A DNA stretch of 64,000 nucleotides from JAHFUA01 sp963733935 (GCA_963733935.1 CAVTEQ010000019.1:69332-133331); one strand, 5' to 3'; positions 17,643-26,187 are shown, numbered from the stretch's first letter. Numbers and translations are program-made. The notes: generated by a model from the letters alone, not told the origin.

Positions 17643-19528
17643 GGCAAGTCCTCCGTTACGACGGTGGCCGGCGCCTTCACGTATTGGGTATGAGTCGGGC
17701 GATGTTTGCGCACCACCGCTGTACCGCAATAAGGACAGAAGACGAACTCCGGAACCAGGTGCTTGCGGCATTCGATGCAGCGGCTGGCGTTTTGCAGATC
17801 ATCCAGGGGAACCACACGCAGGACCTCTTGCAGGGTGGTCATCCCCGCCGCCACTTTGTCCAGGGCATCGTCACCCATGAACTTCATTCCCATGCTGCGG
17901 GCCAGGGTGCGGATCTGCTCGTCGCGGGCGCCGGAGGCGACGGCGTCATTGATGACTTCATCCAGCACCAGGGTTTCGTAAACCCCGATGCGGCCCTTGT
18001 ATCCGGACTGGTCGCAGTCCTTGCAACCCACCGGAACACAGAGATAGTCGGGCACCTTGGCCAGGCCTGCGGCCGCCAGGGCGGCGCTCTTTTCCGCCGG
18101 TATGCGCTCCTGCTGCTTGCAGCGACAGAGCTTGCGCACCAGCCGCTGCGCGATGATGGCGGTGACCGAAGAGGTGACCAGGAAAGAAGGAATCTTCAGG
18201 TCCAGCAAGCGGGTGATGGCGCCCACGCTGTCGTTGGTATGCAGAGTGGAAAGCACCAGGTGGCCGGTCTGCGAGACCTCCATGGCGATTTCGGCGGTCT
18301 CGGTGTCGCGAATCTCGCCCAGCATGATGACGTTGGGATCCTGCCGCAGCATGGAGCGCAGGCAACCGGCGAAGGTGCGTCCCACGCGCGCATTCACCTG
18401 CACCTGGTTGATGCCCTCCATCAGGTATTCCACCGGGTCCTCGATGGTAAGAATGCTGATCGACGGCGAACGCAACAAGTGCAGGGCGGCATAGAGCGTG
18501 GTGCTCTTGCCGGATCCGGTAGGGCCGGTGACCAGGACCATTCCCTGCGGCTGCTTGAGGACGTTGGTGAGAGTGGCCGAGTGGTGCGGAGCCAGACCCA
18601 GGTCCTGGAAGGTCACGCGCGCGGAGCTGGGATCGAGCATGCGGATGGTGATCTTCTCCCCGTATTGCGTGGGCAAGGTGGAAACGCGCAGGTCGTAGTG
18701 GGTCTTTCCGATGCGCGCCAGCAGGCGTCCATCCTGGGGAACGCGCCGCTCGGCGATGTCCATGTCACACAGGATCTTGATGCGCGAGATCAGCGAGGTG
18801 CGCAATTCGAGCGGAATCTGAACCAAGTCCCGCAGCAAACCGTCCACCCGGATGCGAACCAGCGATCCCGCAGACTGCTGTTCGATGTGCACGTCGCTGG
18901 CGCCCTTGGCGGCCGCCTGGGACAGAACGGCCGACACGAGCTGCACGGCCGGCGTGCGCTTGCCGCGCAATTCTTTCTGAAACTCGCGGATGGCTTCTTC
19001 GTGCCGTTCACTCTGCGCCGTAGTGAAGAACTCAATCTTGTCCGCGTCCAGGCTGTCTGCCATCTGCACGGCGGCGTTGTAGTCGTCGTCCGCGTTGCGC
19101 GGGGAATAATATTTGAGGATGGCGGCCGCGATCTCGTCGCGGAAGGCCAGACGAGGCTCGATGTCGGTGCCCAGGCGGAAGCGCAGTTCGTCCACTACCG
19201 TGAGGTCTTGCGGGCGCGACATGGCCACTTGGACTCTGGCGCCGTTGCGCTGCACTGGAATCACGTTGTGCCGTTCAGCGGTCTCGCGCGGCAGACGCTG
19301 CAGCAGCTCGGGATCGACAGGAGTAACTTCCAGGTCCAGGTAACTGACGCCGCTGACTTCTTCCAGCGCCGAGATCAGGTCCGGCTTGGCGACCTTGCCG
19401 CTTTCCAGCAGAATCTCGCCCAGCATGGCAAGCTTGTGCTTCTGCAAATCCAGGGCGTGTTCCAGCGCGCTTTCGGTGATGTGCCGGCGCTCCCGCAGCA
19501 CGGTGCCTAGTTGCTTCTTTTTTGCCAT
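17639..19528 (-). CDS. GspE/PilB-type ATPase with MshEN domain and extra zinc ribbon
   Basis: A 629-aa cytosolic ATPase of type II secretion or type IV pilus assembly. An MshEN-like N-domain (1-150) may bind c-di-GMP. Walker A GPTGSGKST is at 335-343, the Asp-box region TIEDPVEY at 361-368, Walker B VIMLGEIRD near 400-408, and the His box THTND-like STLHTNDS near 427-434. The zinc site is C468/C470 with C502/C505. After the catalytic domain comes a second, C-terminal zinc ribbon C584xxC587...C598xxC601, which the family normally lacks. No other pilus or secretion genes are near. It lies between two PilZ genes. Confidence 0.9.
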   Translation of the reverse strand: MAKKKQLGTVLRERRHITESALEHALDLQKHKLAMLGEILLESGKVAKPDLISALEEVSGVSYLDLEVTPVDPELLQRLPRETAERHNVIPVQRNGARVQVAMSRPQDLTVVDELRFRLGTDIEPRLAFRDEIAAAILKYYSPRNADDDYNAAVQMADSLDADKIEFFTTAQSERHEEAIREFQKELRGKRTPAVQLVSAVLSQAAAKGASDVHIEQQSAGSLVRIRVDGLLRDLVQIPLELRTSLISRIKILCDMDIAERRVPQDGRLLARIGKTHYDLRVSTLPTQYGEKITIRMLDPSSARVTFQDLGLAPHHSATLTNVLKQPQGMVLVTGPTGSGKSTTLYAALHLLRSPSISILTIEDPVEYLMEGINQVQVNARVGRTFAGCLRSMLRQDPNVIMLGEIRDTETAEIAMEVSQTGHLVLSTLHTNDSVGAITRLLDLKIPSFLVTSSVTAIIAQRLVRKLCRCKQQERIPAEKSAALAAAGLAKVPDYLCVPVGCKDCDQSGYKGRIGVYETLVLDEVINDAVASGARDEQIRTLARSMGMKFMGDDALDKVAAGMTTLQEVLRVVPLDDLQNASRCIECRKHLVPEFVFCPYCGTAVVRKHRPTHTQYVKAPATVVTEDLP

Positions 19529-19671
19529 GTGGATGGGAGTCTATTACGGGAATCCGTGCGCTCGCACGTTACCGAAGTGCGTGGGTGTTTTGTAATGGTT
19601 AATGATGCGATACTCCAGGAGCCGAATAGCCCTGGCGGATGCTCCGCCTGGCGCTGGCCATGGGTTCGCGC

Positions 19672-20040
19672 CTACTGCTTGCTGTGCAGAATCTCGCGGA
19701 AGATCGTCAGGTGCTCGTTCTCGGCCGCGCTGGTTACCAGGAACTCGACGCCATATTGGCCAGCGGCACGATTGCGAACCACGCCGCGCAGGGTCAGAGG
19801 GAAATCGAAGGCGGCGGGCGGCAACTGGATTTCAGCCTGTGTGCCGATGCTCAGTTCAGCGTTGGTGCGCAGCGCGATGCCACCATCATTCACCTGGCAG
19901 GCGCTGGTGTCCGCTAGCGTGGCGTGCCGGGGTTTCTCGATGGTGACGTGAATGGGCACGGTAAAGGAGTAGCGTCTCCAGCGGCGCCCTTTCTCGTTTG
20001 CGTGTCTGATCTTCTTAGCTTTGGTTGCCATGTCTCGCAT
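19672..20040 (-). CDS. PilZ-domain protein
   Basis: A 122-aa protein; ATG 20031 is an equally good start. RRWRRYSFTVPIHVT supplies the RxxxR c-di-GMP motif and ACQVNDGGIALRTNAEL the (D/N)xSxxG-like turn, here NDGG. A terminal YGVEFL strand completes the barrel. It precedes the GspE gene in the same direction with a 143-bp gap, so it may share its regulation. The domain also resembles the PilZ protein downstream of gspE. Confidence 0.7.
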   Translation of the reverse strand: MRDMATKAKKIRHANEKGRRWRRYSFTVPIHVTIEKPRHATLADTSACQVNDGGIALRTNAELSIGTQAEIQLPPAAFDFPLTLRGVVRNRAAGQYGVEFLVTSAAENEHLTIFREILHSKQ

Positions 20041-20226
20041 GGTAATCCCAAAGAGGGCGGAGACCAGAGGTTACGGAAGTCCATGCGTGCTTCGGCGGCC
20101 AACTGGAGGCGCGTATAGGGGGCGTGAGCGAAGTGAGTCAGGCCGAGGCCAAGCAACGCGAGGGCAAGCCCTGAAATGTTAGTACAAAAGATTCGAGGTA
20201 ACCGTTGCCTGCGAACCCTGCACAGT

Positions 20227-21069
20227 TCAGCGTTGGGCTGAGACGGCGCTGGCTTCCGATGGCGTGAGCCGAGAGCGATCGCAGTACCCGTAACCCCTGG
20301 CGCATGCCGAGTAATTGCGCTGGTGTTCGGCGGCGGCCAGTGCACTCGCTTCCCGCTCGCTCAGCCTGGAGTAGTCGCAAGATTCCCCGCCCTTCTTACA
20401 CTCGGAAAGGTTGCGCTGGTGCTCGACGACGGCCAGCGCGCTGGCTTCCCGCTGGGTCAGTGTGGAGTGGTCACAGCGGTCCCAGCCGTTCATGCAGTTG
20501 GAAACGTTGCCTTCGTGTGTGATGACGGCCACTTCTCTCGCCTCTCGTGGCGTCAGCGTGGAGCGGTCGCAGGATTCGACACCGTCCCTACAATCGGACA
20601 GGTTGCGCTGGTGCTGGGCCGCAGCCACGGCGTGAGCTTCCTGGGGAGTCAATCGGGAGCGATCGCAGGATCCCAACCCGTCCGTACAATTGGAGAGGTT
20701 GCGCTCGCGGTCAGCGACTGCCACTGCGTGGGCTTCCTTCGAGGTCAGTTTGGAAGGGTCGCACTCCCACCCGTTTGTACAATCGGAGAGGTTGCGCTGG
20801 TGCTCCGCGACGGCCAGAGCACCCGCTTCCCGCTGGCTCAGTTTGGAGTGGTCGCAGGCTGCACGCGCATTCCTGCAATCAGAGATGTTGCGCTGGCGCT
20901 CGGCCACGTCCACGGCGCTAGCTTCCTGCGGAGTCAATTTCGAGCGGTCGCAGGATCCCCAGCCGTCCCTGCAGGCCGCAAGGTTGCGCTCCTGGTCAGA
21001 TGATTGTGCAACTGCCAGAATTTGGCAGAAGCTGAGGCATATTGCCAGGGTCCAAAGATTTCTTCGCAC
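20227..21069 (-). CDS. secreted protein made of eight Cys-pair 32-aa repeats
   Basis: A 280-aa protein from GTG 21069, chosen because GGAG lies 6 nt upstream and a signal peptide (RRNLWTLAICLSFCQILAVAQ) follows at once. The mature part is eight tandem units of about 32 residues: RNxSxCxxGxxxCDxSxLTxxEAxAVAxAxxQ. Each has a C-x6-C pair, so sixteen Cys are regularly spaced, suggesting disulfides in the periplasm or outside. At DNA level this is a degenerate 96-bp tandem repeat. No named family is recognised. An inverted-repeat operator lies 114 bp upstream (21183-21198). Confidence 0.75.
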   Translation of the reverse strand: MRRNLWTLAICLSFCQILAVAQSSDQERNLAACRDGWGSCDRSKLTPQEASAVDVAERQRNISDCRNARAACDHSKLSQREAGALAVAEHQRNLSDCTNGWECDPSKLTSKEAHAVAVADRERNLSNCTDGLGSCDRSRLTPQEAHAVAAAQHQRNLSDCRDGVESCDRSTLTPREAREVAVITHEGNVSNCMNGWDRCDHSTLTQREASALAVVEHQRNLSECKKGGESCDYSRLSEREASALAAAEHQRNYSACARGYGYCDRSRLTPSEASAVSAQR

Positions 21070-21182
21070 GATGAACTCCGTTTTGAGACGAATGTCGGCG
21101 AGGCCGGCGCCTTCCGCAGCAGCACGGACTACGTGAAATCCGGCCCCGGCAAAGAAGATACCCATTCCAGACTTGGCCTGTC

Positions 21183-21198
21183 TGTTCACAAACGCTCA
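21183..21198 (-). promoter_or_regulatory. Crp/Fnr-like operator, site 1
   Basis: On the minus strand the site reads TGAGCG-TTTG-TGAACA, followed by GACAG. It lies 114 bp upstream of the Cys-repeat protein start. It is one of seven similar 6-4-6 sites in this window. Confidence 0.55.
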
Positions 21199-21296
21199 GA
21201 TAGGTGCGGCCGATAATGACGCGGTTGTGTTCGCTCCTGAGCGCCGTCCTTGCACGATTAGCTGTCGCCCATAAGGCCGGCCCCCTGGAGCGAAGG

Positions 21297-21312
21297 TGTG
21301 CAGTTTTGAACA
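21297..21312 (+). promoter_or_regulatory. Crp/Fnr-like operator, site 2
   Basis: TGTGCA-GTTT-TGAACA, followed by GACTT. It is 209 bp before the ATG of the Crp/Fnr gene at 21521 and shares the divergent intergenic region with site 1. Autoregulation of that Crp/Fnr protein would fit. Confidence 0.55.
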
Positions 21313-21520
21313 GACTTGAAGATCGCTCACTAGTGATACTGGTCACAGGCGTGGGGGATCCGTCTGCCGGCAGGCGGACTGATCAGGCGCTGGCGGGCGT
21401 TGCTTAGGTGCTGCCGCAGCGTCGAAGACATCCGGAAACAAAGCAGGACTCCTAGGCAGGCCAAAGCGCCAAGTGTGGCGGCTCCACTGTGGGGAGGCGG
21501 CATTGCAAACGACGCAAGTG

Positions 21521-22222
21521 ATGAGAACAAGCAAAATGGTTCCAGCTTTGGGGGCTGGGCTATTGGTCCTGCCTCGGGGACTATCCGCGGACACTCTGCA
21601 ACGAATCGCTTTCGAAACAACCTACCCGGCGGAAGCGGTGCTGTTCATGCAGGGGCAGCGGCCGCAGGGAATCGTCGTCCTCATGCGCGGGCAGGTGAAG
21701 CTTTCCACCACATCGGCTGACGGGATGACCGTCGTGGTGCGGATCGCGAAAGCCGGCGAAACACTCGGCTTGAGCGCGACGGTGCTGGGCCAACCGCATG
21801 AACTGACAGCACAGACCATGGAGCCGTGCCAAACGAAGCTGATTCCGCGGGAGCCATTCCTGGCATGGCTGCAAGCGAACCCTGAAGCGGCTTTGCAGGT
21901 GGCGCATCGACTCGCGGATGAATACAACTCGACCTGCAAGCAAATGAGCAGCAGGCTGCTGTCGCACAACATCGGGCAGCGCTTGGCGCGGCTGTTGCTG
22001 GAGCTCGGCAGCCAGAATGGGAACGGCGCCAAGGAAGAGGCTGCCAAATACCTGGCCATGACCCACCAGGAAATGGCGGAGATGATCGGCTGTTCGCGGG
22101 AGACGGTGACACGAATGTTGGCGTTGTTCCGCCGCAAGCATGTCATCGGACGGAAGGGTTCGGCCCTGGTAATTCTAAACGAGGCCGCGTTGCTGACGAT
22201 GGGACAAGGTGCGACTCTTTGA
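21521..22222 (+). CDS. Crp/Fnr family transcriptional regulator
   Basis: A 233-aa regulator. A cNMP-binding-like beta barrel covers about 20-130 (FMQGQRPQGIVVLMRGQVKLS). It has no N-terminal Cys cluster, so it is not an iron-sulfur FNR. The C-terminal helix-turn-helix MTHQEMAEMIGCSRETVTRMLALF carries the RETVxR recognition helix found in E. coli CRP, which reads TGTG half-sites. That matches the TGTGCA sites found nearby. ATG 21521 is taken as start; a GTG at 21473 would add 16 residues. A 50-aa ORF follows after 5 bp. Confidence 0.9.
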   Translation: MRTSKMVPALGAGLLVLPRGLSADTLQRIAFETTYPAEAVLFMQGQRPQGIVVLMRGQVKLSTTSADGMTVVVRIAKAGETLGLSATVLGQPHELTAQTMEPCQTKLIPREPFLAWLQANPEAALQVAHRLADEYNSTCKQMSSRLLSHNIGQRLARLLLELGSQNGNGAKEEAAKYLAMTHQEMAEMIGCSRETVTRMLALFRRKHVIGRKGSALVILNEAALLTMGQGATL

Positions 22223-22227
22223 ACGAA

Positions 22228-22380
22228 ATGGACACAAAGAGCCTGGTTGAACTGGAAGCCATCTCTGCGGATTTTCGTGTGCAGATTGCACGGGATCCTC
22301 AACATTCTCGTATCGAGCAGACTCAACTGGAGAATATTGAGTGGGAAATAGAGAAGCGACGCTGGCGGCGGGAGGCCTGA
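22228..22380 (+). CDS. 50-aa charged protein downstream of the Crp/Fnr gene
   Basis: MDTKSLVELEAISADF and then a strongly charged helix ending EIEKRRWRREA, with balanced acidic and basic residues. It starts 5 bp after the regulator's stop, so it must be on the same mRNA. Predicted to be a single amphipathic helix. No family is recognised. It could modulate the regulator or be a standalone small protein. Confidence 0.55.
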   Translation: MDTKSLVELEAISADFRVQIARDPQHSRIEQTQLENIEWEIEKRRWRREA

Positions 22381-22450
22381 CCAGCATTTACGCACCTCTC
22401 CTCCCGGAAAACATCTCCTTCTATACGGCAGATTACAGAATCTCTGGGCT

Positions 22451-22466
22451 TGTGCAATTGTGCACA
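22451..22466 (+). promoter_or_regulatory. Crp/Fnr-like operator, site 3
   Basis: TGTGCA-ATTG-TGCACA, the only site whose half-sites are perfect inverted repeats. It is 130 bp upstream of the Gln-rich secreted protein gene. Confidence 0.6.
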
Positions 22467-22595
22467 TACGGGAGAGCTGCCGGCCCGTAGGATCTTATGT
22501 ACGACGGGCGAAGTGTTTTTCTCACACACAAACGCCCAAGTCGTACCCGCCTGCTAAGAAACGGATCACACTTAGCACGGAAGGAGCACAGCCAA

Positions 22596-23645
22596 ATGAA
22601 GCCAGTTGGAGTCATCACCACCGCATTTCTGTTCTTGGTTCTTGGGACCGTGGTTCCTGCATGCGCGCAGCATGAGCAGCAGGGCGAAAACCAGCGAGAG
22701 CCTGAAAAGCAAGCTCAGCCCGCCAAGCAAGCTCAGCCCGAGCAGCAACAGCGGGCCCAGCAACCGCAAGCCAAGCCCGAACAACAGCAACAGCGGGCCC
22801 AGCAACCGCAAGCCAAGCCCCAACAACAGCAACAGCGGGCCCAGCAACCGCAAGCCAAGCCCCAACAACAGCAACAGCGCGCCCAGCAACCGCAGCAGCA
22901 GAACCAGGACAAGCAGACGCAGCAGCGTGCTCAACAACAGCAGCAAACCGAGAACAAGCAGACACAACAACACGCTCAGCAACAAAAGCAGCAGGACCAG
23001 AACAAGCAGCAGCAACAGAAAGCCCAGCAACAGCAGCAGACTCAGAACAAGCAAACCCAACAGCGCGCTCAGCAGCAACAGAACCAGGACAAGCAGACTC
23101 AGCAGCGTGCTCAGCAACAGCAACAGACTCAGAACAAGCAGACCCAACAGCGCGCCCAGCAACCAAAGCAGCAGGACCAGAACAAGCAGCAGCAGCGGAG
23201 CGCTCAGCAGACCCAGAACAAGCAGCAACCGCAGCCGTCCGCGAAGCTGCAGCTAGCCCGGCAGCAGAAGGTCACGCCCGCACAGCAACGGTTGCAGAGC
23301 AGCGCTTGGCAGGGACATCGGGCAACCAACTGGCAGTCCGACCACCGCACTTGGGGTCAGCGCGGCGGCTATAGGGGCTACCGCATCCCTGACGCGTACT
23401 TTGGCAGCTACTACGGCCGGGGGCACGGGTTCCGCATCTACGATCTTCCGTTCATGGTTGAAGGTGGGTATCCGCGGTTTCAGTACGGCGGCTATTGGTT
23501 CAGTTGCGTCGACCCGTGGCCGGGAGACTGGGCAGCGAACTGGTATGAAACCGACAACGTCTACGTGGACTACGTTGGCGACGGTTACTACCTCTTTGAC
23601 GCTAGATACCCCGGCATTGGAATTGCGGTAGACATCTCCCTCTAG
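22596..23645 (+). CDS. Gln-rich secreted protein with conserved C-terminal domain
   Basis: A 349-aa protein from ATG 22596 (AAGGAG upstream). A signal peptide (MKPVGVITTAFLFLVLG ... ACAQ) is followed by about 220 residues of Q/K/A/P repeats, with 14-aa units RAQQPQAKPxQQQQ near the start. The last ~100 residues form a distinct Trp/Tyr/Gly-rich domain (DHRTWGQRGGYRGYRIPD ... GYPRFQYGGYW ... VDPWPGDWAANWYETD). The same domain occurs in the protein at 32188-32868. Likely an envelope protein with a flexible linker; function unknown. Confidence 0.75.
   Translation: MKPVGVITTAFLFLVLGTVVPACAQHEQQGENQREPEKQAQPAKQAQPEQQQRAQQPQAKPEQQQQRAQQPQAKPQQQQQRAQQPQAKPQQQQQRAQQPQQQNQDKQTQQRAQQQQQTENKQTQQHAQQQKQQDQNKQQQQKAQQQQQTQNKQTQQRAQQQQNQDKQTQQRAQQQQQTQNKQTQQRAQQPKQQDQNKQQQRSAQQTQNKQQPQPSAKLQLARQQKVTPAQQRLQSSAWQGHRATNWQSDHRTWGQRGGYRGYRIPDAYFGSYYGRGHGFRIYDLPFMVEGGYPRFQYGGYWFSCVDPWPGDWAANWYETDNVYVDYVGDGYYLFDARYPGIGIAVDISL
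22751..22900 (+). repeat. 42-bp tandem repeat inside the Gln-rich gene
   Basis: Units beginning GCGGGCCCAGCAACCGCAAG recur at 22751, 22793 and 22835, with a diverged fourth at 22877. The period is 42 bp (14 codons), so copy-number change keeps the frame. The near-identity of the units suggests recent expansion. Confidence 0.8.
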
Positions 23646-23830
23646 CCGGCTACCCAGCGCAGGCTAGGGAATGCCGGAGGCGATGTTATCTCCGCGCAGC
23701 GAGGGAGCAAGGCAAACAGGCGGTGGCAGCCGAAGCCCCTCGCAGCCGCGCAGGGCGGTGGATATCCGGGGGTTGGGGGCTTTTTTTGCTGCCAGTGCGC
23801 GGTCGTAGGCGCCGCTCATGGCGACAACCA

Positions 23831-23860
23831 ACAATTTCTGACCTCAACATGCCGCTAATG
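23831..23860 (+). pseudogene. possible fossil of a receiver-domain gene
   Basis: TCTGACCTCAACATGCCGCT encodes SDLNMPL, almost the phosphoacceptor motif SDLNMPN of the intact response regulator at 24146. The surrounding 500 bases (23646-24145) hold no intact gene. The match is short, so this is only a hint of a decayed duplicate. Confidence 0.25.
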
Positions 23861-23994
23861 CCAAAAAGGCGACGGTGCTGCGGACGGTCGGGTCGAGTCA
23901 GCACCGCCGCCTTTGCGGGGGCTGATCTTGCGCAGTTGCAGGCGTCCTGAACCTTTGCAGCTGCGGCCCCAAAAAAGCAAACAAAATGGCGCCG

Positions 23995-24010
23995 TGTGCA
24001 ATTTTGAACA
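23995..24010 (+). promoter_or_regulatory. Crp/Fnr-like operator, site 4
   Basis: TGTGCA-ATTT-TGAACA, 135 bp upstream of the response-regulator start. It differs from site 2 by a single base over 16. Confidence 0.6.
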
Positions 24011-24145
24011 TTCCCGGAGTCCCTGGGACTGCGAGAATCATCCGGAGAGTGGGGAGGCCGTATTGTCTGCAAAACCCATGCGGTTCTGGTTCTGACCATC
24101 GCAACCGGAAATATGTAGACCCTCGTTGAGGAGTGGAGGCCGGCC

Positions 24146-24805
24146 GTGTCTAGTCCCCCGAAGCGTCACATTTTGGTAGTGGATGATGAGGCCCAAGTCC
24201 GGGAGAGCCTCTCCATGGTGCTCCGATCAAAAGGCTACAGGGTGAGTACTGCCACAAATGGCTTCGATGCGCTCTTGCAGTTGAGAACCATGACCCCTGA
24301 CCTGATCACTTCTGATCTCAACATGCCGAACATGTCAGGATTCGAGTTTCTCTCGGTACTGCGGCGCCGATTTCCGCAGATTCCGGTGGTGGCCATCAGT
24401 GGCGCCTATGAAACCGGTGAGGCCGTCCCCGGCGGAATCATTGCCGACGGATTCTACGCCAAGGGTCAAGACCAACCAGAAGCCCTCTTGGCCACCGTTG
24501 CCGATCTGATTCGAACCTCCGCGGCGCGGGCAAGCGCCCATCAGCAACAATCGGCTCCGGTCTGGATACCGCGCAATGGAAAAGACTCCCAAGGGATACC
24601 GTTCATCGTGGTGACCTGCACCGAGTGCTTGCGGTCGTTTCCGTTGAGTGTGGCGGAAGAAGCTCTCCCGGAGGTCCAGGAAACACCGTGCCTGTTCTGC
24701 CCGAACACGGTCCGGTTCATCGTCGATTTTTCCCGCTCCGTGGAGTCCCCCGGGAAAAAAGGAGGGGCAGCCCAGCCGCGGGGAAAGGGCGCGAAGGCGT
24801 CCTGA
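24146..24805 (+). CDS. response regulator with C-terminal zinc-ribbon-like domain
   Basis: A 219-aa protein with a GTG start preceded by GGAGG. Residues 8-125 are a CheY-like receiver with acidic pair DDE (13-15), phosphoacceptor D57 in TSDLNMPNMSG and the conserved Lys in YAKGQ near 106. There is no HTH. Instead, residues 150-195 hold C158xxC161 and C182xxC185, a treble-clef or zinc-ribbon arrangement, followed by a basic tail. The output may be protein or nucleic acid binding. No kinase is adjacent. It is downstream of operator site 4. Confidence 0.85.
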   Translation: MSSPPKRHILVVDDEAQVRESLSMVLRSKGYRVSTATNGFDALLQLRTMTPDLITSDLNMPNMSGFEFLSVLRRRFPQIPVVAISGAYETGEAVPGGIIADGFYAKGQDQPEALLATVADLIRTSAARASAHQQQSAPVWIPRNGKDSQGIPFIVVTCTECLRSFPLSVAEEALPEVQETPCLFCPNTVRFIVDFSRSVESPGKKGGAAQPRGKGAKAS

Positions 24806-24842
24806 CGGTTGCCGGCGAAACCCAGATTCGAATGGAGTAATT

Positions 24843-25064
24843 ATGGATTCCGCAGTGAAGCTGCCAGTGACCGCCAGCATACCGATTGACTGCGAGTTCT
24901 GGCCGGAAGGTGATGGCTGGAAGGCGCTCTGTAAGAAACCGTCGATCACCGTCCGGGGCAGCAGTTTCGAAGATGCCAAGAAGAACATGGCCACCGAATT
25001 ACAAGCGCATATCGAGAGAATCCTCCACGAGCATCCTGACAGAAATGCGCGGCGAGTCGCCTGA
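24843..25064 (+). CDS. HicB-like small protein, no toxin partner
   Basis: A 73-aa protein (GGAG before ATG). ASIPIDCEFWPEGDGWKALCKKPSITVRGSSFEDAKKNM resembles the partial RNase H-like fold of HicB antitoxins (E..DGW.A..P...V.G.S.E.A..N). It lacks a C-terminal DNA-binding domain, and no HicA-like toxin lies beside it. It may be a solitary HicB-fold protein. The 37-bp gap to the response regulator suggests cotranscription. Confidence 0.6.
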   Translation: MDSAVKLPVTASIPIDCEFWPEGDGWKALCKKPSITVRGSSFEDAKKNMATELQAHIERILHEHPDRNARRVA

Positions 25065-25320
25065 GCCAGGCAGCACGGCGGATGTGGTCACAAGTGAACA
25101 AACGTCCGTCTTCTCCTCTTCTAATATGGCGGCCTGTAGGTAAAAGCGATAAGACCAAGGCGCAAACAAGTCCAAAAGGTTCCGCCTGAGCAAAACCGGA
25201 GATCGCAGGTTCCTTTCCACTCCAGCCGGCGGTAACAGTTCTTTGGGTCAACACAGAAACTGGTGCAACGCCTTGGACGGTCCGGAGTGTCTGCCTGCGA
25301 AGAGAAGGGGTCGATAGCTT

Positions 25321-25512
25321 ATGCCTTTACTGCAAATCGTAATGGCCCTGATCGTAGTGGGCGTTCTCCTGTGGCTGGTGGATCGTTTTATCCCCATGCA
25401 AGCCACCATCAAGTCGATCGTGAATGCGGTCGTCGTCATTGCCGTGGTGGTGTGGCTCCTGAATGTGTTTGGGCTTTTTACCTCGCTCTCCAGGATCCAC
25501 GTCGGCAGATAA
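25321..25512 (+). CDS. Thivi_2564-type small membrane protein
   Basis: A 63-aa protein of two hydrophobic helices (about 3-22 and 33-52) joined by the conserved loop DRFIPMQATIKSIVNAVV. This is the pattern of a small, widespread inner-membrane family of unknown function often found near stress genes. Similar-sized membrane proteins occur at 30595 and 43268. Confidence 0.75.
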   Translation: MPLLQIVMALIVVGVLLWLVDRFIPMQATIKSIVNAVVVIAVVVWLLNVFGLFTSLSRIHVGR

Positions 25513-25783
25513 GACAAGAGAGGGAAAGTGCGCCGCATCGCGCAAGCTGACGCCGCTTTCCCGTCACCTCGGTGGGCACGCCAAGCCTGCCGCCACTGGA
25601 ACTCCTGTTCCGGCCGTACCTGGATAGAATGCTGCGAATACGCAATGAGCGTGGCAGGGCGTTACTCGGGTATGCGAGTCGTGGTCTTGCTTGGTTCGAG
25701 CGTCTGCAGCGGCCTGGAAAAATTGTAGAGCCGCTCTCGAAAATCCGAAACCTCCAAAACCATTCTAGCTGGGGAGAAAACAC

Positions 25784-26116
25784 ATGGCACACAACCATGG
25801 CAGTGAATATCGGGTCAGAATTGTTCACGAGGATGGAACTGAGGAAGTGAGCGAGTGGATGAATAGCGCCGAGCAGGTTGCTCAGGCGATGGCTGCCGGC
25901 CATAGGCCGCACGGCAAAGCTTACTGGCTTCTGCAACGAAACGTTCTCTGCCCCAACTGCCTGGATCGGGAACGGATCGTCATGGAATATCCCCTTACGT
26001 ATTGCCCGTCTCCACGATGCAGCCCCCACGACTCCCGTTATCTGCTGGCAGTGGGATCGAGGGACCAGCACGGGCGAATTGATGTGGTCATCTGGAACAG
26101 ACATCGAGTTGCCTGA
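25784..26116 (+). CDS. hypothetical protein with CPNC motif
   Basis: A 110-aa soluble protein with GGGGAG before the ATG. The N-terminal half (SEYRVRIVHEDGTEEVSEWMNS) is beta-rich. Two Cys pairs, CPNC near 56-59 and CPSPRC near 74-79, may bind a metal. No family is recognised. Confidence 0.55.
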   Translation: MAHNHGSEYRVRIVHEDGTEEVSEWMNSAEQVAQAMAAGHRPHGKAYWLLQRNVLCPNCLDRERIVMEYPLTYCPSPRCSPHDSRYLLAVGSRDQHGRIDVVIWNRHRVA

Positions 26117-26187
26117 CGGAACGCGCCAAGCATGGGCGCGTCTCTCGCGGCGATGTTTTGAACATGAGGTTGCAATAGAATAGTCCG

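Noticed and set aside
17684..19510. 608-codon plus-strand ORF covering the GspE gene
   Set aside because: It is the antisense of a gene with full GspE motifs and arises from GC-rich codon bias. Its His/Gly/Asp-rich translation has no domain.
22572..23228. 218-aa Leu-rich minus-strand ORF and a Ser/Asn-rich plus-strand ORF in another frame over the Gln-rich gene
   Set aside because: CAG/CAA repeats read as Leu or Ser in other frames. The Gln frame has the signal peptide, the ribosome site and a conserved C-terminal domain.
24843..25064. HicAB toxin-antitoxin system
   Set aside because: Only a HicB-like fold is present. No HicA-like ORF was found within 1 kb on either strand.
26144..26165. 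Eighth Crp/Fnr-like operator (TGAACA at 26160)
   Set aside because: Only one half-site is present; the other half (GGCGAT) does not match and the distance to the gene differs from the others.
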